Below, in pieces: positions 44,493 through 52,985 of a DNA stretch of 64,000 nucleotides. Location: NCBI RefSeq assembly GCF_014203535.1, contig NZ_JACHJI010000004.1:496001-560000 (forward strand), written 5' to 3'. The position numbers and the translations under genes are program-made. The number at the start of each line of letters is the position of its first letter. Within the stretch, counting starts at the first letter, position 1. The notes beneath the pieces were generated by a model, which saw only the letters and a list, made by a program, of their open reading frames with translations, made no database searches and was not told the origin of the DNA. Source of the DNA: Streptomyces griseomycini. Lineage in GTDB: Bacteria > Actinomycetota > Actinomycetes > Streptomycetales > Streptomycetaceae.

Positions 44493-44530
44493 GGACTATA
44501 CATAGCGTCTATACATGCAATGTATAGTCC
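44493..44530. promoter_or_regulatory. AT-rich inverted-repeat operator between deacetylase and glycan cluster
   Basis: GGACTATACAT (44493-44503) and ATGTATAGTCC (44520-44530) are perfect inverses. Between them another CTATACAT pairs with the same right arm across GCA, forming CTATACAT-GCA-ATGTATAG. This gives three half-sites in 38 bases, about 60% A+T in a 72% GC genome. The layout suits a dimeric repressor able to close both divergent promoters. No regulator gene is adjacent. Confidence 0.7.
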
Positions 44531-44663
44531 GTTTCGCGTGCCCTCGGACGGGGGGCGGGGGGCATGTGAGAGTCGTCACCGGGTCACCCGCGCCGACGTG
44601 TGCGGCGTCGATGCGTGCGACGTCTGCGCGTACGGCGTGAACGCGGGGCCGAGGAGGAACCCC

Positions 44664-45626
44664 GTGAGCGAACACCCCTGGCGCAGGGTCCTGGTGACCG
44701 GCGGGGCGGGATTCGTCGGATCCCGCCTGCGCGCGCGGCTGGCCGAGGGCGGCGCCGAAGTCGTGTGCCCGGACGGCCTGTCCACCGGATCCCGGGCCGA
44801 CGTCGCCGAGCCGGAACGGTATCGCGGCTTCCGTTTCGTTCGCGCCGACGCCACCGACCCCGCAGCCCTCACCGCCCTGCCCGGCCGGTTCGACCTGGTG
44901 CTGCACTTCGCCTGCCCCGCCTCGCCCGTCGACTGCCTGCGACTGCCCCTGGAGACCCTCGAGGCCGGCGGCGCCGGTACCCGCAACGCCCTGGAGCGGG
45001 CCCGCGCCGACGGCGCGCGTTTCGTCCTCGCCTCCACCTCCGAGGTGTGCGGGGACCCGCTGGAGCACCCACAGCGCGAGACGTACTGGGGCGACGTCAA
45101 TCCGATCGGTCCGCGCAGCGCCTACGACGAGTCCAAGCGCTTCGCCGAGGCGCTGGTCGCCGCCCACCGCCGGGTGCACGGCACCGACACCGCCATCGTG
45201 CGCATCTTCAGCACCCACGGCCCCCGCATGCGCACCGGCGACGGCCGCGCCGTGCCCACCTTCGTCGCGCAGGCCCTGGACGGCGTGCCGCTCACGGTCG
45301 CCGGCGACGGCAGCCGGACCCGCTCCCTGTGCCACGTGGACGACACCGTCGCCGGCGTCCTCGCCCTGGCCGGCTCCCGCGAGACCGGGCCGGTGAACAT
45401 CGGCGGCGGCGAGGAGGTCACCGTGCTGGAGCCGGCCCGCCGCATCGTCGAGCTCACCGGCTCCGCCTCCCGGATCCGGTTCGTGGACCGTCCCGTGGAC
45501 GACCCCGCCCGGCGCCGCCCCGGCACCCGGCTGGCCCGCGAACGCCTGGGCTGGCGGCCCCGGACCGGCTGGAGCGAGGGCCTGGAGCGCACCGTTGGCT
45601 GGTTCTCGCGGTCGACCGCCGTCTGA
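44664..45626 (+). CDS. NAD-dependent sugar-nucleotide epimerase/decarboxylase (UXS-like)
   Basis: 320 residues from a GTG with GAGGAGGAA ahead. Extended short-chain dehydrogenase: the NAD loop GGAGFVG at 13-19, the catalytic serine region LASTSEVCGDPLEHPQRE, and Tyr154/Lys158 in SAYDESK. The run HPQRETYWGDVNPIGPRSAY followed by DESKRFAEAL is typical of UDP-glucuronate decarboxylases (UDP-xylose synthases) and of close dTDP/UDP-sugar dehydratases. It would supply a nucleotide sugar for the glycosyltransferases downstream. A 170-base gap separates it from the coupled run of genes, so it may have its own transcript or lead the operon. Confidence 0.88.
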   Translation: MSEHPWRRVLVTGGAGFVGSRLRARLAEGGAEVVCPDGLSTGSRADVAEPERYRGFRFVRADATDPAALTALPGRFDLVLHFACPASPVDCLRLPLETLEAGGAGTRNALERARADGARFVLASTSEVCGDPLEHPQRETYWGDVNPIGPRSAYDESKRFAEALVAAHRRVHGTDTAIVRIFSTHGPRMRTGDGRAVPTFVAQALDGVPLTVAGDGSRTRSLCHVDDTVAGVLALAGSRETGPVNIGGGEEVTVLEPARRIVELTGSASRIRFVDRPVDDPARRRPGTRLARERLGWRPRTGWSEGLERTVGWFSRSTAV

Positions 45627-45708
45627 GTGCGCCGCCCGGTCCGATATGTGCCGTTGTTCCGAGGTGGCAGAGTTCTCATAACTGTGCAAAAAAGGACATA
45701 TTGATGCG

Positions 45709-45735
45709 AGTTGTCTCCAAGTGTTTGAGACAACT
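45709..45735. promoter_or_regulatory. Inverted repeat ahead of the carbamoyltransferase gene
   Basis: AGTTGTCTC and GAGACAACT form a perfect 9-bp inverted repeat around nine bases. It lies in an AT-rich stretch that also has AAAAAAGGA seven bases before an ATG at 45704. The repeat could be an operator or, if transcribed, a hairpin overlapping a possible upstream start of the next gene. Confidence 0.5.
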
Positions 45736-45796
45736 GCGGTGCGGCACTCGCGTCCCGAGAGCACCACCCGTACCGCAGGGACGGAGTACACGCCTC

Positions 45797-47434
45797 ATGC
45801 GCATCCTTGGTATCAACGCCCTGTTCCACGATCCCGCCGCCGCCCTGGTCGTCGACGGCCGGACCGTGGCCGCGGCCGAGGAGGAGCGCTTCAGCCGGCG
45901 CAAGCACGGCAAACGGCCCCTGCCGTTCTCCGCCTGGGAGCTGCCCGAGCAGTCCGCGCGCTGGTGTCTGGAGCAGGCGGGCCTCGGCCCCGCCGACCTG
46001 GACGCCGTCACCTACTCCTTCGACCCGGCGCTGGCCCGGCCCGCCCGCGACATGGGCCTGGACGACCCCTGGGACCCGCTGCGCCTGGAGTACGCGCGCC
46101 GCGCCCCCGAGTTCCTCGCCGAGGCCCTGCCCGGCCTCGACCCCGCCCGGGTCGTCTTCGTCCCCCACCACGTCGCCCACGCGGCCTCCGCCGGACCGGC
46201 CTCCCCGCACCCCGACAGCGCCGTCCTCGTCCTGGACGGCCGCGGCGAGGCCGCCTCCCACCTGGCCGGCCGCTACCGCGACGGCAAGCTCGACATCCTC
46301 GCCGCCCAGGCGCTGCCCGACTCCCTCGGCCTGGTCTACGAGGAGCTCACCGCCCACCTGGGCTTCCTGCGCAGCAGCGACGAGTACAAGGTGATGGCCC
46401 TCGCCTCCTACGGGACCCCGCACCACCTGGCCCGCCTGCGGGAGGACATCCGTCCGACCGGCCACGGCGGCTTCCGCGCCCACGGCGTCGACTGGGCCGC
46501 CCTCGCCCCGTCCCGCGCCGAGGACGAGCCCTGGACCCGGGACCACGCCGACCTCGCCGCGAGCGCCCAGGCCGTCCTGGAGGAGGTGCTGCTGGAGCTC
46601 GTGCACTGGCTGCACCGCGAGGCCGGCGGCGACGCCCTCACCATGGCCGGCGGCGTCGCCCTGAACTGCGTCGCCAACTCGGTGATCGCCGCGCGCGGCC
46701 CGTACCGGCACGTGTGGGTGCAGCCGGCCGCCGGCGACGCCGGCACCGCGCTCGGCGGCGCCCTCCACCTGGCCGCGCAGGAGAGCACCCCGGAGCCCGT
46801 GCCCGGCGCCGACCTCGGCCGCGGCTGGAGCGACGACGAACTGCGCGCCTGGCTCGAGCGGGCCGCGATCCCCCACGAGAAGCCCGACGACATCGCCGAG
46901 ACCGTCGCCGAGGAGCTGGCCCGGGACGGCGTCGTCGCCTGGTTCCAGGGCCGCAGCGAGTACGGGCCGCGCGCCCTCGGGCACCGCTCCCTGCTCGCCC
47001 ACCCGGGCCGCGCCGGGAACCTGGAACGGCTCAACCACGTCAAGGGCCGCGAGGAGTTCCGGCCCGTCGCCCCCATGGTCCTCGCCGACCGCGCCGCCGA
47101 GCTGTTCTCCCGCGGCCCGATCCCCAGCCCGTACATGCTCTTCGTCCACGACGTCGCCCCCGAGTGGCGCGAGCGGATCCCGGCCGTCGTCCACGTCGAC
47201 GGCACCGCCCGCATCCAGACCGTCGACGAGCGCCGAGAGCCCCTGGTCGCGCGGATGCTGCGCGGCTTCGAACGGCGCACCGGACTGCCCGTGGTCGTCA
47301 ACACCAGCCTCAACACCGCCGGCCGGCCCATGGTCGACGACCCGCGCGACGCCCTGGAGTGCTTCGGCTCCGCCCCGGTGGACCTGCTGGCGATCGGCCC
47401 GTACGCGGTGCGCAGGAGGAGGGTGTTCGGATGA
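45797..47434 (+). CDS. NodU/CmcH-family O-carbamoyltransferase
   Basis: 545 residues. Family start MRILGINALFHDPAAALVVDG, metal and carbamoyl-adenylate region FVPHHVAHAASA, VLVLDGRGEAASHL, SSDEYKVMALASYG, GGVALNCVANS, and the YrdC-like C-terminal part with GRSEYGPRALGHRSLLAHP and VNTSLNTAGRPMVDDPRDAL. The enzyme moves the carbamoyl group of carbamoyl phosphate through an adenylate onto a hydroxyl, usually of a sugar. An in-frame ATG at 45704 with a better ribosome-binding site would add 31 residues unlike the family. It is the first of eleven tightly spaced genes and is coupled to the next by ATGA. Confidence 0.9.
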   Translation: MRILGINALFHDPAAALVVDGRTVAAAEEERFSRRKHGKRPLPFSAWELPEQSARWCLEQAGLGPADLDAVTYSFDPALARPARDMGLDDPWDPLRLEYARRAPEFLAEALPGLDPARVVFVPHHVAHAASAGPASPHPDSAVLVLDGRGEAASHLAGRYRDGKLDILAAQALPDSLGLVYEELTAHLGFLRSSDEYKVMALASYGTPHHLARLREDIRPTGHGGFRAHGVDWAALAPSRAEDEPWTRDHADLAASAQAVLEEVLLELVHWLHREAGGDALTMAGGVALNCVANSVIAARGPYRHVWVQPAAGDAGTALGGALHLAAQESTPEPVPGADLGRGWSDDELRAWLERAAIPHEKPDDIAETVAEELARDGVVAWFQGRSEYGPRALGHRSLLAHPGRAGNLERLNHVKGREEFRPVAPMVLADRAAELFSRGPIPSPYMLFVHDVAPEWRERIPAVVHVDGTARIQTVDERREPLVARMLRGFERRTGLPVVVNTSLNTAGRPMVDDPRDALECFGSAPVDLLAIGPYAVRRRRVFG

Positions 47435-48456
47435 CGTCGTACGCCGTCGTGGTCCCCACCCTGGTGCGGGACACCCTCGCCGACTGCCTCGGCGCGCTGG
47501 CCGCCGCGCACGGGCCGCGCCCCGACGCGATCGTCCTCGTCGACGACCGGCGGTCCGGGCCCGGTCCCGGCTCCGGACCCGGCCCCGTGGACGAACCGCT
47601 GGACCACGCGTTGCGCGTCCTCGGCGACCTGCGCGAGCGCACCACCGTCCTCACCGGCGGGGGCCGCGGCCCCGCCGCCGCCCGCAACGCCGGGCTGCGC
47701 ACCGTCACCACGCCCTGGGTGGTCTTCCTGGACGACGACGTCCAGGTCGGCCCGCACTGGTGCGCCCAGCTCGTCGAGGACCTCAAGGAGGCGTCCCCCG
47801 ACACCGCCGGCGTCCAGGGCGTCATCACCGTGCCCCTGCCCGGCGGGCGCCGCCCCACGGACTGGGAACGCGGCACCGCCGGACTCGCCCGGGCCCACTG
47901 GATCACCGCCGACATGGCCTACCGCACCGAGGCCCTCGGGCAGGTCGGCGGCTTCGACGAGCGCTTCCCGCGCGCCTTCCGCGAGGACGCCGACCTCGCG
48001 CTGCGCCTCCTCGACGCCGGCTGGCGCATCCGCCAGGGCCGGCGCACCACCCTGCACCCCGTGCGCCCCGCCTCCCGCTGGGCGTCGGTGCGGCAGCAGC
48101 GCGGCAACGCCGACGACGCCCTGATGCGGCATCTGCACGGACCCGACTGGTGGGACAAGGCGGTCGCGCCGCGCGGCCGGATCCGCCGCCACGCCGCGAT
48201 CACCGCCGCCGGTGCGGCCGCCTGCGCCCTCGCCGCCACCGGACACCGCCGGGCGGCCGCCGCCTGCGCCCTCGGCTGGGCCGCCGGGACCGCCGAGTTC
48301 GCCCGCGCCCGCATCGTCCCCGGGCCGCGCACCCGCGACGAGGTGACGAACATGCTGGCCACCAGCGTGCTCATCCCGCCCGCCGCGACCTGGCACCGGC
48401 TGGCCGGGGCCTGGCGCCACCGGCACGCCCCCGCCTGGCAGGAGGCGGTCCGATGA
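47431..48456 (+). CDS. Glycosyltransferase family 2 with C-terminal membrane segment
   Basis: 341 residues. The GT-A fold has YAVVVPTLVRDTLADCLGAL at the start, the metal-binding DDD in VFLDDDVQVGPHW, and the acceptor-loop acid in FREDADLALRLLDAGW. A hydrophobic stretch at about 250-290 (ITAAGAAACALAATGHRRAA, then a further 20) may attach it to the membrane. It would transfer a sugar from a nucleotide donor during glycan assembly on the inner face. Its start overlaps the carbamoyltransferase stop, and its stop overlaps the next start, by four bases each. Confidence 0.88.
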   Translation: MTSYAVVVPTLVRDTLADCLGALAAAHGPRPDAIVLVDDRRSGPGPGSGPGPVDEPLDHALRVLGDLRERTTVLTGGGRGPAAARNAGLRTVTTPWVVFLDDDVQVGPHWCAQLVEDLKEASPDTAGVQGVITVPLPGGRRPTDWERGTAGLARAHWITADMAYRTEALGQVGGFDERFPRAFREDADLALRLLDAGWRIRQGRRTTLHPVRPASRWASVRQQRGNADDALMRHLHGPDWWDKAVAPRGRIRRHAAITAAGAAACALAATGHRRAAAACALGWAAGTAEFARARIVPGPRTRDEVTNMLATSVLIPPAATWHRLAGAWRHRHAPAWQEAVR

Positions 48457-49202
48457 ATCCGACGCACCAGGTGAGGGCGGTGCTGTTCGACCGTGACGGC
48501 ACCCTGGTCCACGACGTCCCCTACAACGCCGACCCCGAGCGGGTGCGCCCCGTCGAGGGCGCCCGCGAGGCGCTCGACGCGCTGCGCGCCCGCGGCGTCC
48601 GCACCGGCGTCGTCACCAACCAGTCCGGCGTCGCCCGCGGACTGCTCACCGACGCCGACGTCCGCCGCGTCAACCACCGCGTCGACGAGCTCCTCGGCCC
48701 CTTCGACGTGTGGGCGGTCTGCCCGCACGGGCCCGACGACGGCTGCCACTGCCGCAAACCCCGGCCGGGCATGATCCTGTGGGCGGCCGGGCGGATCTGC
48801 ACGGATCCGGCCGACTGCGTCGTCATCGGCGACATCGGCGCCGACCTCGAGGCCGCGCGCCGGGCCGGCGCCCACGGCATCCTCGTCCCCACTCCGCAGA
48901 CCCGCCCCGAGGAGACGGCCGCCGCCGCCCACGTGGCACCGGACCTCGCGACCGCCGTGCGAGCGGTGCTGGACGGACTGCCGGACGACCGGGACCCGGG
49001 CGCCCCGCCGCCCCCCGCGGACCGCGCGGGGGAGGCGCCGCCGCGGGACGGACGCGCGGGCGTCTCCGCGTCCCGTCCGGGCACGCCGGAGGACGTGCCG
49101 CCGTGGGGCGGGGGCGCGGGCGTTCCCACGTCCGACGTGGGGCGTCCCGCGGCGGATCCCGCGTCCGGCGTGGAGGGCCCCGTACCGGGGAGGCGCGCGT
49201 GA
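48453..49202 (+). CDS. gmhB: HAD-IIIA phosphatase, GmhB-like heptose bisphosphatase
   Basis: 249 residues. Asp13 and Asp15 of FDRDGT form the phosphatase site, with TNQSGVARG, the lysine of RKPRPGM and GDIGADLEAARRAGA as motifs II-IV. The zinc loop Cys90, His92, Cys98, Cys100 (CPHGPDDGCHC) is diagnostic for GmhB, which removes the 7-phosphate of D-glycero-D-manno-heptose 1,7-bisphosphate. Residues about 185-249 are an added Pro/Gly-rich tail not found in E. coli GmhB. Together with the GmhA- and HldE-like genes in the same run, this gives the full core of the nucleotide-heptose pathway. Confidence 0.9.
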   Translation: MNPTHQVRAVLFDRDGTLVHDVPYNADPERVRPVEGAREALDALRARGVRTGVVTNQSGVARGLLTDADVRRVNHRVDELLGPFDVWAVCPHGPDDGCHCRKPRPGMILWAAGRICTDPADCVVIGDIGADLEAARRAGAHGILVPTPQTRPEETAAAAHVAPDLATAVRAVLDGLPDDRDPGAPPPPADRAGEAPPRDGRAGVSASRPGTPEDVPPWGGGAGVPTSDVGRPAADPASGVEGPVPGRRA

Positions 49203-50197
49203 AGGCACTCGTCACCCGCCTCGACAACTTCGGCGACGTCCTGCTCGCCGGGCCCGCCGTGCGCGCCGTCGCCGCCCGGGCCGACACCGTCACGCTGCTG
49301 TGCGGACCGCACGGAGCGCCCGCCGCCCGGCTGCTGCCCGGCGTGGACGAGGTCCTGGTCTGGGACGCCCCCTGGGCCGGGTTCCAGCCGCCCGAGGTCC
49401 GCCGCGAGGAGATCGACGCACTCGTCGCCGCCGTCGCCGCCACGGACGCCGACACCGCGCTGGTCCTCACCTCCTTCCACCAGTCCCCGCTGCCCGCCGC
49501 CCTGCTGCTGCGCCTGGCCGGGGTCCGCCGCATCGCCGCCGACAGCGAGGACTACCCCGGCTCCCTCCTCGACGTACGCCACCACCGCGCCCCGCACGCC
49601 CACGAGGCCGAGGCCGCGCTCGACCTGGCCGAGGCCGCCGGTTTCCCCCGGGTCGACGACGGACGGCTGCGGGTGCTCCCGCCGCCCCCGGTCGACGAAC
49701 TGACCGGCCCGGCCGGGTACGTCGTCGTCCACCCGGGCGCCAGCGTGCCCGCCCGCGCCTGGAGCCCCGAGCGGTGCGCTCAGGCGGTGCGCGAACTCGC
49801 CGCCGCCGGACGCCGGGTCGTGGTCACCGGCGGCGCGAGGGAGCGGGACCTCACCGCGTACGTCGCCGGCGACCGGGGCCTCGACCTCGGCGGCCGCACC
49901 GACGCCGCCGAACTCGCCGGAGTGCTCGCCGGGGCCGCCTGCGCCGTCACCGGCAACACCGGGCCCGCGCACCTCGCCGCCGCCGTCGGCACCCCGGTGG
50001 TGTCCCTCTTCGCACCGGTCGTCCCGGCCGAACGGTGGCGGCCGTACGGCGTGCCGTACGTGCTGCTCGGCGACCAGCGGGCGCCGTGCGCCGGCACCCG
50101 GGCCCGGCAGTGCCCCGTGCCCGGCCACCCGTGCCTGGACGACGTGACCGCGCTCGACGTCGTCGCCGCCGTCGACAAGCTCGTGGAGGTGGCATGA
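49199..50197 (+). CDS. Glycosyltransferase family 9 (heptosyltransferase-like)
   Basis: 332 residues from the GTG overlapping the previous stop. GT-B fold with the family-9 start VKALVTRLDNFGDVLLAGPA, where Asn-Phe-Gly-Asp fills the place of the usual catalytic aspartate loop. The C-domain has VVVHPGASVPARAWSPERCA, RVVVTGGARERDL and AVTGNTGPAHLAAAVGTPVVS, the last being the ADP-heptose-binding signature of WaaF/WaaC-type enzymes. It most likely transfers a heptose made by the neighbouring GmhA/GmhB/HldE-like enzymes. Confidence 0.9.
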   Translation: MKALVTRLDNFGDVLLAGPAVRAVAARADTVTLLCGPHGAPAARLLPGVDEVLVWDAPWAGFQPPEVRREEIDALVAAVAATDADTALVLTSFHQSPLPAALLLRLAGVRRIAADSEDYPGSLLDVRHHRAPHAHEAEAALDLAEAAGFPRVDDGRLRVLPPPPVDELTGPAGYVVVHPGASVPARAWSPERCAQAVRELAAAGRRVVVTGGARERDLTAYVAGDRGLDLGGRTDAAELAGVLAGAACAVTGNTGPAHLAAAVGTPVVSLFAPVVPAERWRPYGVPYVLLGDQRAPCAGTRARQCPVPGHPCLDDVTALDVVAAVDKLVEVA

Positions 50198-51144
50198 GGA
50201 TCCTGCTCTGGCACGTGCACGGGTCGTGGACCACGGCCTTCGTGCAGGGCCCGCACACCTACGTCGTCCCCGTCACCCCGGACCGCGGACCCGACGGACT
50301 GGGCCGCGCCCGCACCTTCGACTGGCCCGACTCGGTCGTCGAGGTGCCCCCGGAGCGCCTGCGCGAGACGGACATCGACGTCGTCGTCCTGCAACGGCCG
50401 CACGAACTCGTCCTCGTCGACCGGTGGCTGGGCCGCCGCCCGCCCCTGGTCTACCTGGAGCACAACGCCCCGCACGGGGACGTGCCCGACACCCGTCACC
50501 CGGCCGCGGACATCCCCGGCGTCACCCTCGTCCACGTCACCCACTTCAACCGTCTGATGTGGGACTCCGGTTCCGCCCCGGCCACCGTCGTCGAACACGG
50601 CATCGTCGACCCCGGCCCGCTGTGGACCGGCGAACTGCCGCACGCCGCCGTCGTCGTCAACGAGCCGGTGCGGCGCGGCCGCACCACCGGCACCGACCTG
50701 CTGCCGCTCTTCGCCGAGGCGGCGCCCCTCGACGTCTTCGGCATGCGGACCGAAGGCCTGGCCGACCACCTCGGCCTCCCGCCCGACCGCTGCCGCGCGC
50801 ACGAACTGACGCAGGCCGACCTGCACACGGCGATGGCCCGCCGGCGCGTCTACGTCCACCCCGTGCGCTGGACCTCGCTCGGCCTGTCCCTGCTGGAGGC
50901 GATGCACCTGGGCATGCCCGTGGTCGCGCTCGCCACCACCGAGGTCACCGAGGCCGTACCGCCCGGCGCCGGGGTGGTCTCCAACCGGATCGACGTACTG
51001 ACCGAAGCCGTACGCGACTTCGTCGCCGACCCGCTGCGCGCCCGCCTGGCCGGCGAGGGCGCACGGGCGGCGGCGCTGTCCCGCTACGGGCTGTCCCGCT
51101 TCCTGGACGACTGGGAGCGGCTGCTCAAGGAGGTGACCCGATGA
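50194..51144 (+). CDS. Glycosyltransferase family 4-like
   Basis: 316 residues. The start MRILLWHVHGSWTTAFVQGP and the C-terminal SLGLSLLEAMHLGMPVVALA, which is the donor-binding helix with its E-X7-E-like region, mark a GT-B enzyme of the GT4 group. It is shorter than usual (about 370-400), with a reduced N-terminal domain. The acceptor and donor are unknown. Four-base overlaps at both ends tie it to the operon. Confidence 0.85.
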   Translation: MRILLWHVHGSWTTAFVQGPHTYVVPVTPDRGPDGLGRARTFDWPDSVVEVPPERLRETDIDVVVLQRPHELVLVDRWLGRRPPLVYLEHNAPHGDVPDTRHPAADIPGVTLVHVTHFNRLMWDSGSAPATVVEHGIVDPGPLWTGELPHAAVVVNEPVRRGRTTGTDLLPLFAEAAPLDVFGMRTEGLADHLGLPPDRCRAHELTQADLHTAMARRRVYVHPVRWTSLGLSLLEAMHLGMPVVALATTEVTEAVPPGAGVVSNRIDVLTEAVRDFVADPLRARLAGEGARAAALSRYGLSRFLDDWERLLKEVTR

Positions 51145-52358
51145 GGATCGCCATGGTGTCCGAGCACGCGAGTCCGCTCGCCGCGCTCGGCGGCGTCGAC
51201 GCCGGAGGCCAGAACGTGTACGTGGCGCGGCTCAGCGAGGAGCTGGCCCGGCGCGGCCACCGCGTCACGGTGTACACCCGCCGTGACGCGGCCGACCTGC
51301 CCGACCGGGTGGAGCTGCCCGGCGGCGCGGTCGTCGAACACGTGCCCGCCGGCCCGCCCGAGGCCGTCCCCAAGGACGAACTGCTGCCCCACATGCCCGC
51401 GTTCGGCGCGTACCTCGACCGGGCCTGGCGGCGGGAGAGGCCGGACGTCGTGCACGCCCACTTCTGGATGTCGGGCCTGGCCGCCCTGACCGGAGCCCGC
51501 CCGCACGGCGTCCCGGTGGTGCAGACGTTCCACGCCCTCGGCACCGTCAAGCGCCGCCACCAGGGATGGCGGGACACCAGCCCGCCCGAACGCATCGCCG
51601 TCGAGCGGCAGATCGGACGCGACTGCGCACGCGTCCTCGCCACCTGCAGCGACGAGGTGCGCGAACTGGCCGCGATGGGCGTGGACCTGGAGCGGGTGTC
51701 GGTGGTGCCCTGCGGCGTCGACGCCGGCCACTTCCACCCCGGCGCCGAGGGCGCGGCCGTACCGCCGCGCCGCGAGCGGCACCGGCTGCTCGCCTGCGGC
51801 CGGCTGGTCCGCCGCAAGGGCTACGACCGGGCCATCCGCGCGCTGAGGGCGGTCCCGGACACGGAACTCGTCGTCGCCGGGGGCCCCGCCGCCGGCCGGC
51901 TGGGCCGCGACCCCGAGGCCCGGCGGCTGTGGCACCTGGCGCACCGCATCGGGGTGGCCGACCGGGTACGGCTGCTCGGCGCGGTCGCCCCGGCCGACAT
52001 GCCGGCCCTCATCGGCAGCGCCGACCTGGTGCTGTGCACCCCCGTCTACGAGCCGTTCGGCATCGTGCCGCTGGAGGCGATGGCGTGCGCCGTGCCGGTC
52101 GTCGCCACCGACGTCGGCGGCCACCGCGACAGCGTCGCCGACCGCGCCACCGGGCGGCTGGTCCCGCCCGAGGACCCCCTGGCGGTCGCCGCCGCCGTAC
52201 GCGAACTCCTCGCCGCGGACGGACTGCGCCGCCGCTACGGCGCCGCCGGGCGCGAACGCGTCCTGGCCCGCTACACCTGGAGCCGCGTCGCCGACGGCGT
52301 CGAGGACGTCCACCGCCAGGTCCTGGCCGCACGCGCGATCCCGAAGGAGGTGGCCTGA
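51141..52358 (+). CDS. Glycosyltransferase family 4
   Basis: 405 residues. The N-domain has GGVDAGGQNVYVARLSEELA and VVHAHFWMSGLAA, as in retaining GT4 sugar transferases of the sucrose-phosphate-synthase/MshA kind. The C-domain has LLACGRLVRRKGYDRAIRAL, LVVAGGP and the E-X7-E motif YEPFGIVPLEAMACAVPVVA. It uses a nucleotide sugar donor with retention of configuration. Its start overlaps the previous stop by four bases (ATGA), and its own stop shares one base with the GmhA-like gene (TGATG). Confidence 0.9.
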   Translation: MRIAMVSEHASPLAALGGVDAGGQNVYVARLSEELARRGHRVTVYTRRDAADLPDRVELPGGAVVEHVPAGPPEAVPKDELLPHMPAFGAYLDRAWRRERPDVVHAHFWMSGLAALTGARPHGVPVVQTFHALGTVKRRHQGWRDTSPPERIAVERQIGRDCARVLATCSDEVRELAAMGVDLERVSVVPCGVDAGHFHPGAEGAAVPPRRERHRLLACGRLVRRKGYDRAIRALRAVPDTELVVAGGPAAGRLGRDPEARRLWHLAHRIGVADRVRLLGAVAPADMPALIGSADLVLCTPVYEPFGIVPLEAMACAVPVVATDVGGHRDSVADRATGRLVPPEDPLAVAAAVRELLAADGLRRRYGAAGRERVLARYTWSRVADGVEDVHRQVLAARAIPKEVA

Positions 52359-52984
52359 TGACCGTGCACCCTCCCGTCACCGGTCACTGCGACGAACTCG
52401 AGGACGCCCTGGGGGCGTTCCGCGCCTCCGCCCCCATCACCGCACGGTGGGGCGAGCGGCTCGCCGAGGTGCTCGGCTCCGGGGGCCGGCTGCTGGCCGC
52501 GGGCAACGGCGGCAGCGCGGCCCAGGCGCAGCACCTGACCGCGGAACTCGTCGGCCGCTACCGCGACGACCGGCCCGCGTTCTCCGCGATCGCCCTGCAC
52601 GCCGACACCTCCAGCACCACCGCCATCGCCAACGACTACGGCGTCGACGCGGTGTTCGCCCGCCAGGTCCGCGCCCACGGCCGCCCCGGCGACGTGCTGA
52701 TGCTGCTGTCCACGTCCGGCGCCAGCGCCAACCTGCTGTCCGCCGCCGACGCGGCGCGCGCGGCCGGCCTGCGGGTGTGGGCCCTGACCGGGCCCGCCCC
52801 CAACCCGCTGATGGCGGGCAGCGACGAGTCGCTGTGCGTGGAGGCGCCCACGGCGGCCACCGTCCAGGAACTCCACCTGGTCGCGGTGCACATGGTGTGC
52901 GCGGCGTTCGACGCGGCGCTGGAGAACGGGGGGTGGCGCGGCACGGACCCGGGACCCACGGGCGGCCGGAACGGCGGGAGGTGA
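52358..52984 (+). CDS. gmhA: SIS-domain sedoheptulose-7-phosphate isomerase, GmhA-like
   Basis: 208 residues. Sugar isomerase motifs are AGNGGSAAQAQHLTAELVGRY, with the phosphate-binding Ser53 and catalytic-type glutamate, and LLSTSGASANLLSAADAARA. The C-terminal QELHLVAVHMVC places the glutamine and histidine that bind zinc in GmhA. The enzyme turns sedoheptulose 7-phosphate into D-glycero-D-manno-heptose 7-phosphate, the first committed step to nucleotide heptose. It lies directly before the HldE-like gene, one base apart. Confidence 0.9.
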   Translation: MTVHPPVTGHCDELEDALGAFRASAPITARWGERLAEVLGSGGRLLAAGNGGSAAQAQHLTAELVGRYRDDRPAFSAIALHADTSSTTAIANDYGVDAVFARQVRAHGRPGDVLMLLSTSGASANLLSAADAARAAGLRVWALTGPAPNPLMAGSDESLCVEAPTAATVQELHLVAVHMVCAAFDAALENGGWRGTDPGPTGGRNGGR

Positions 52985-52985
52985 C

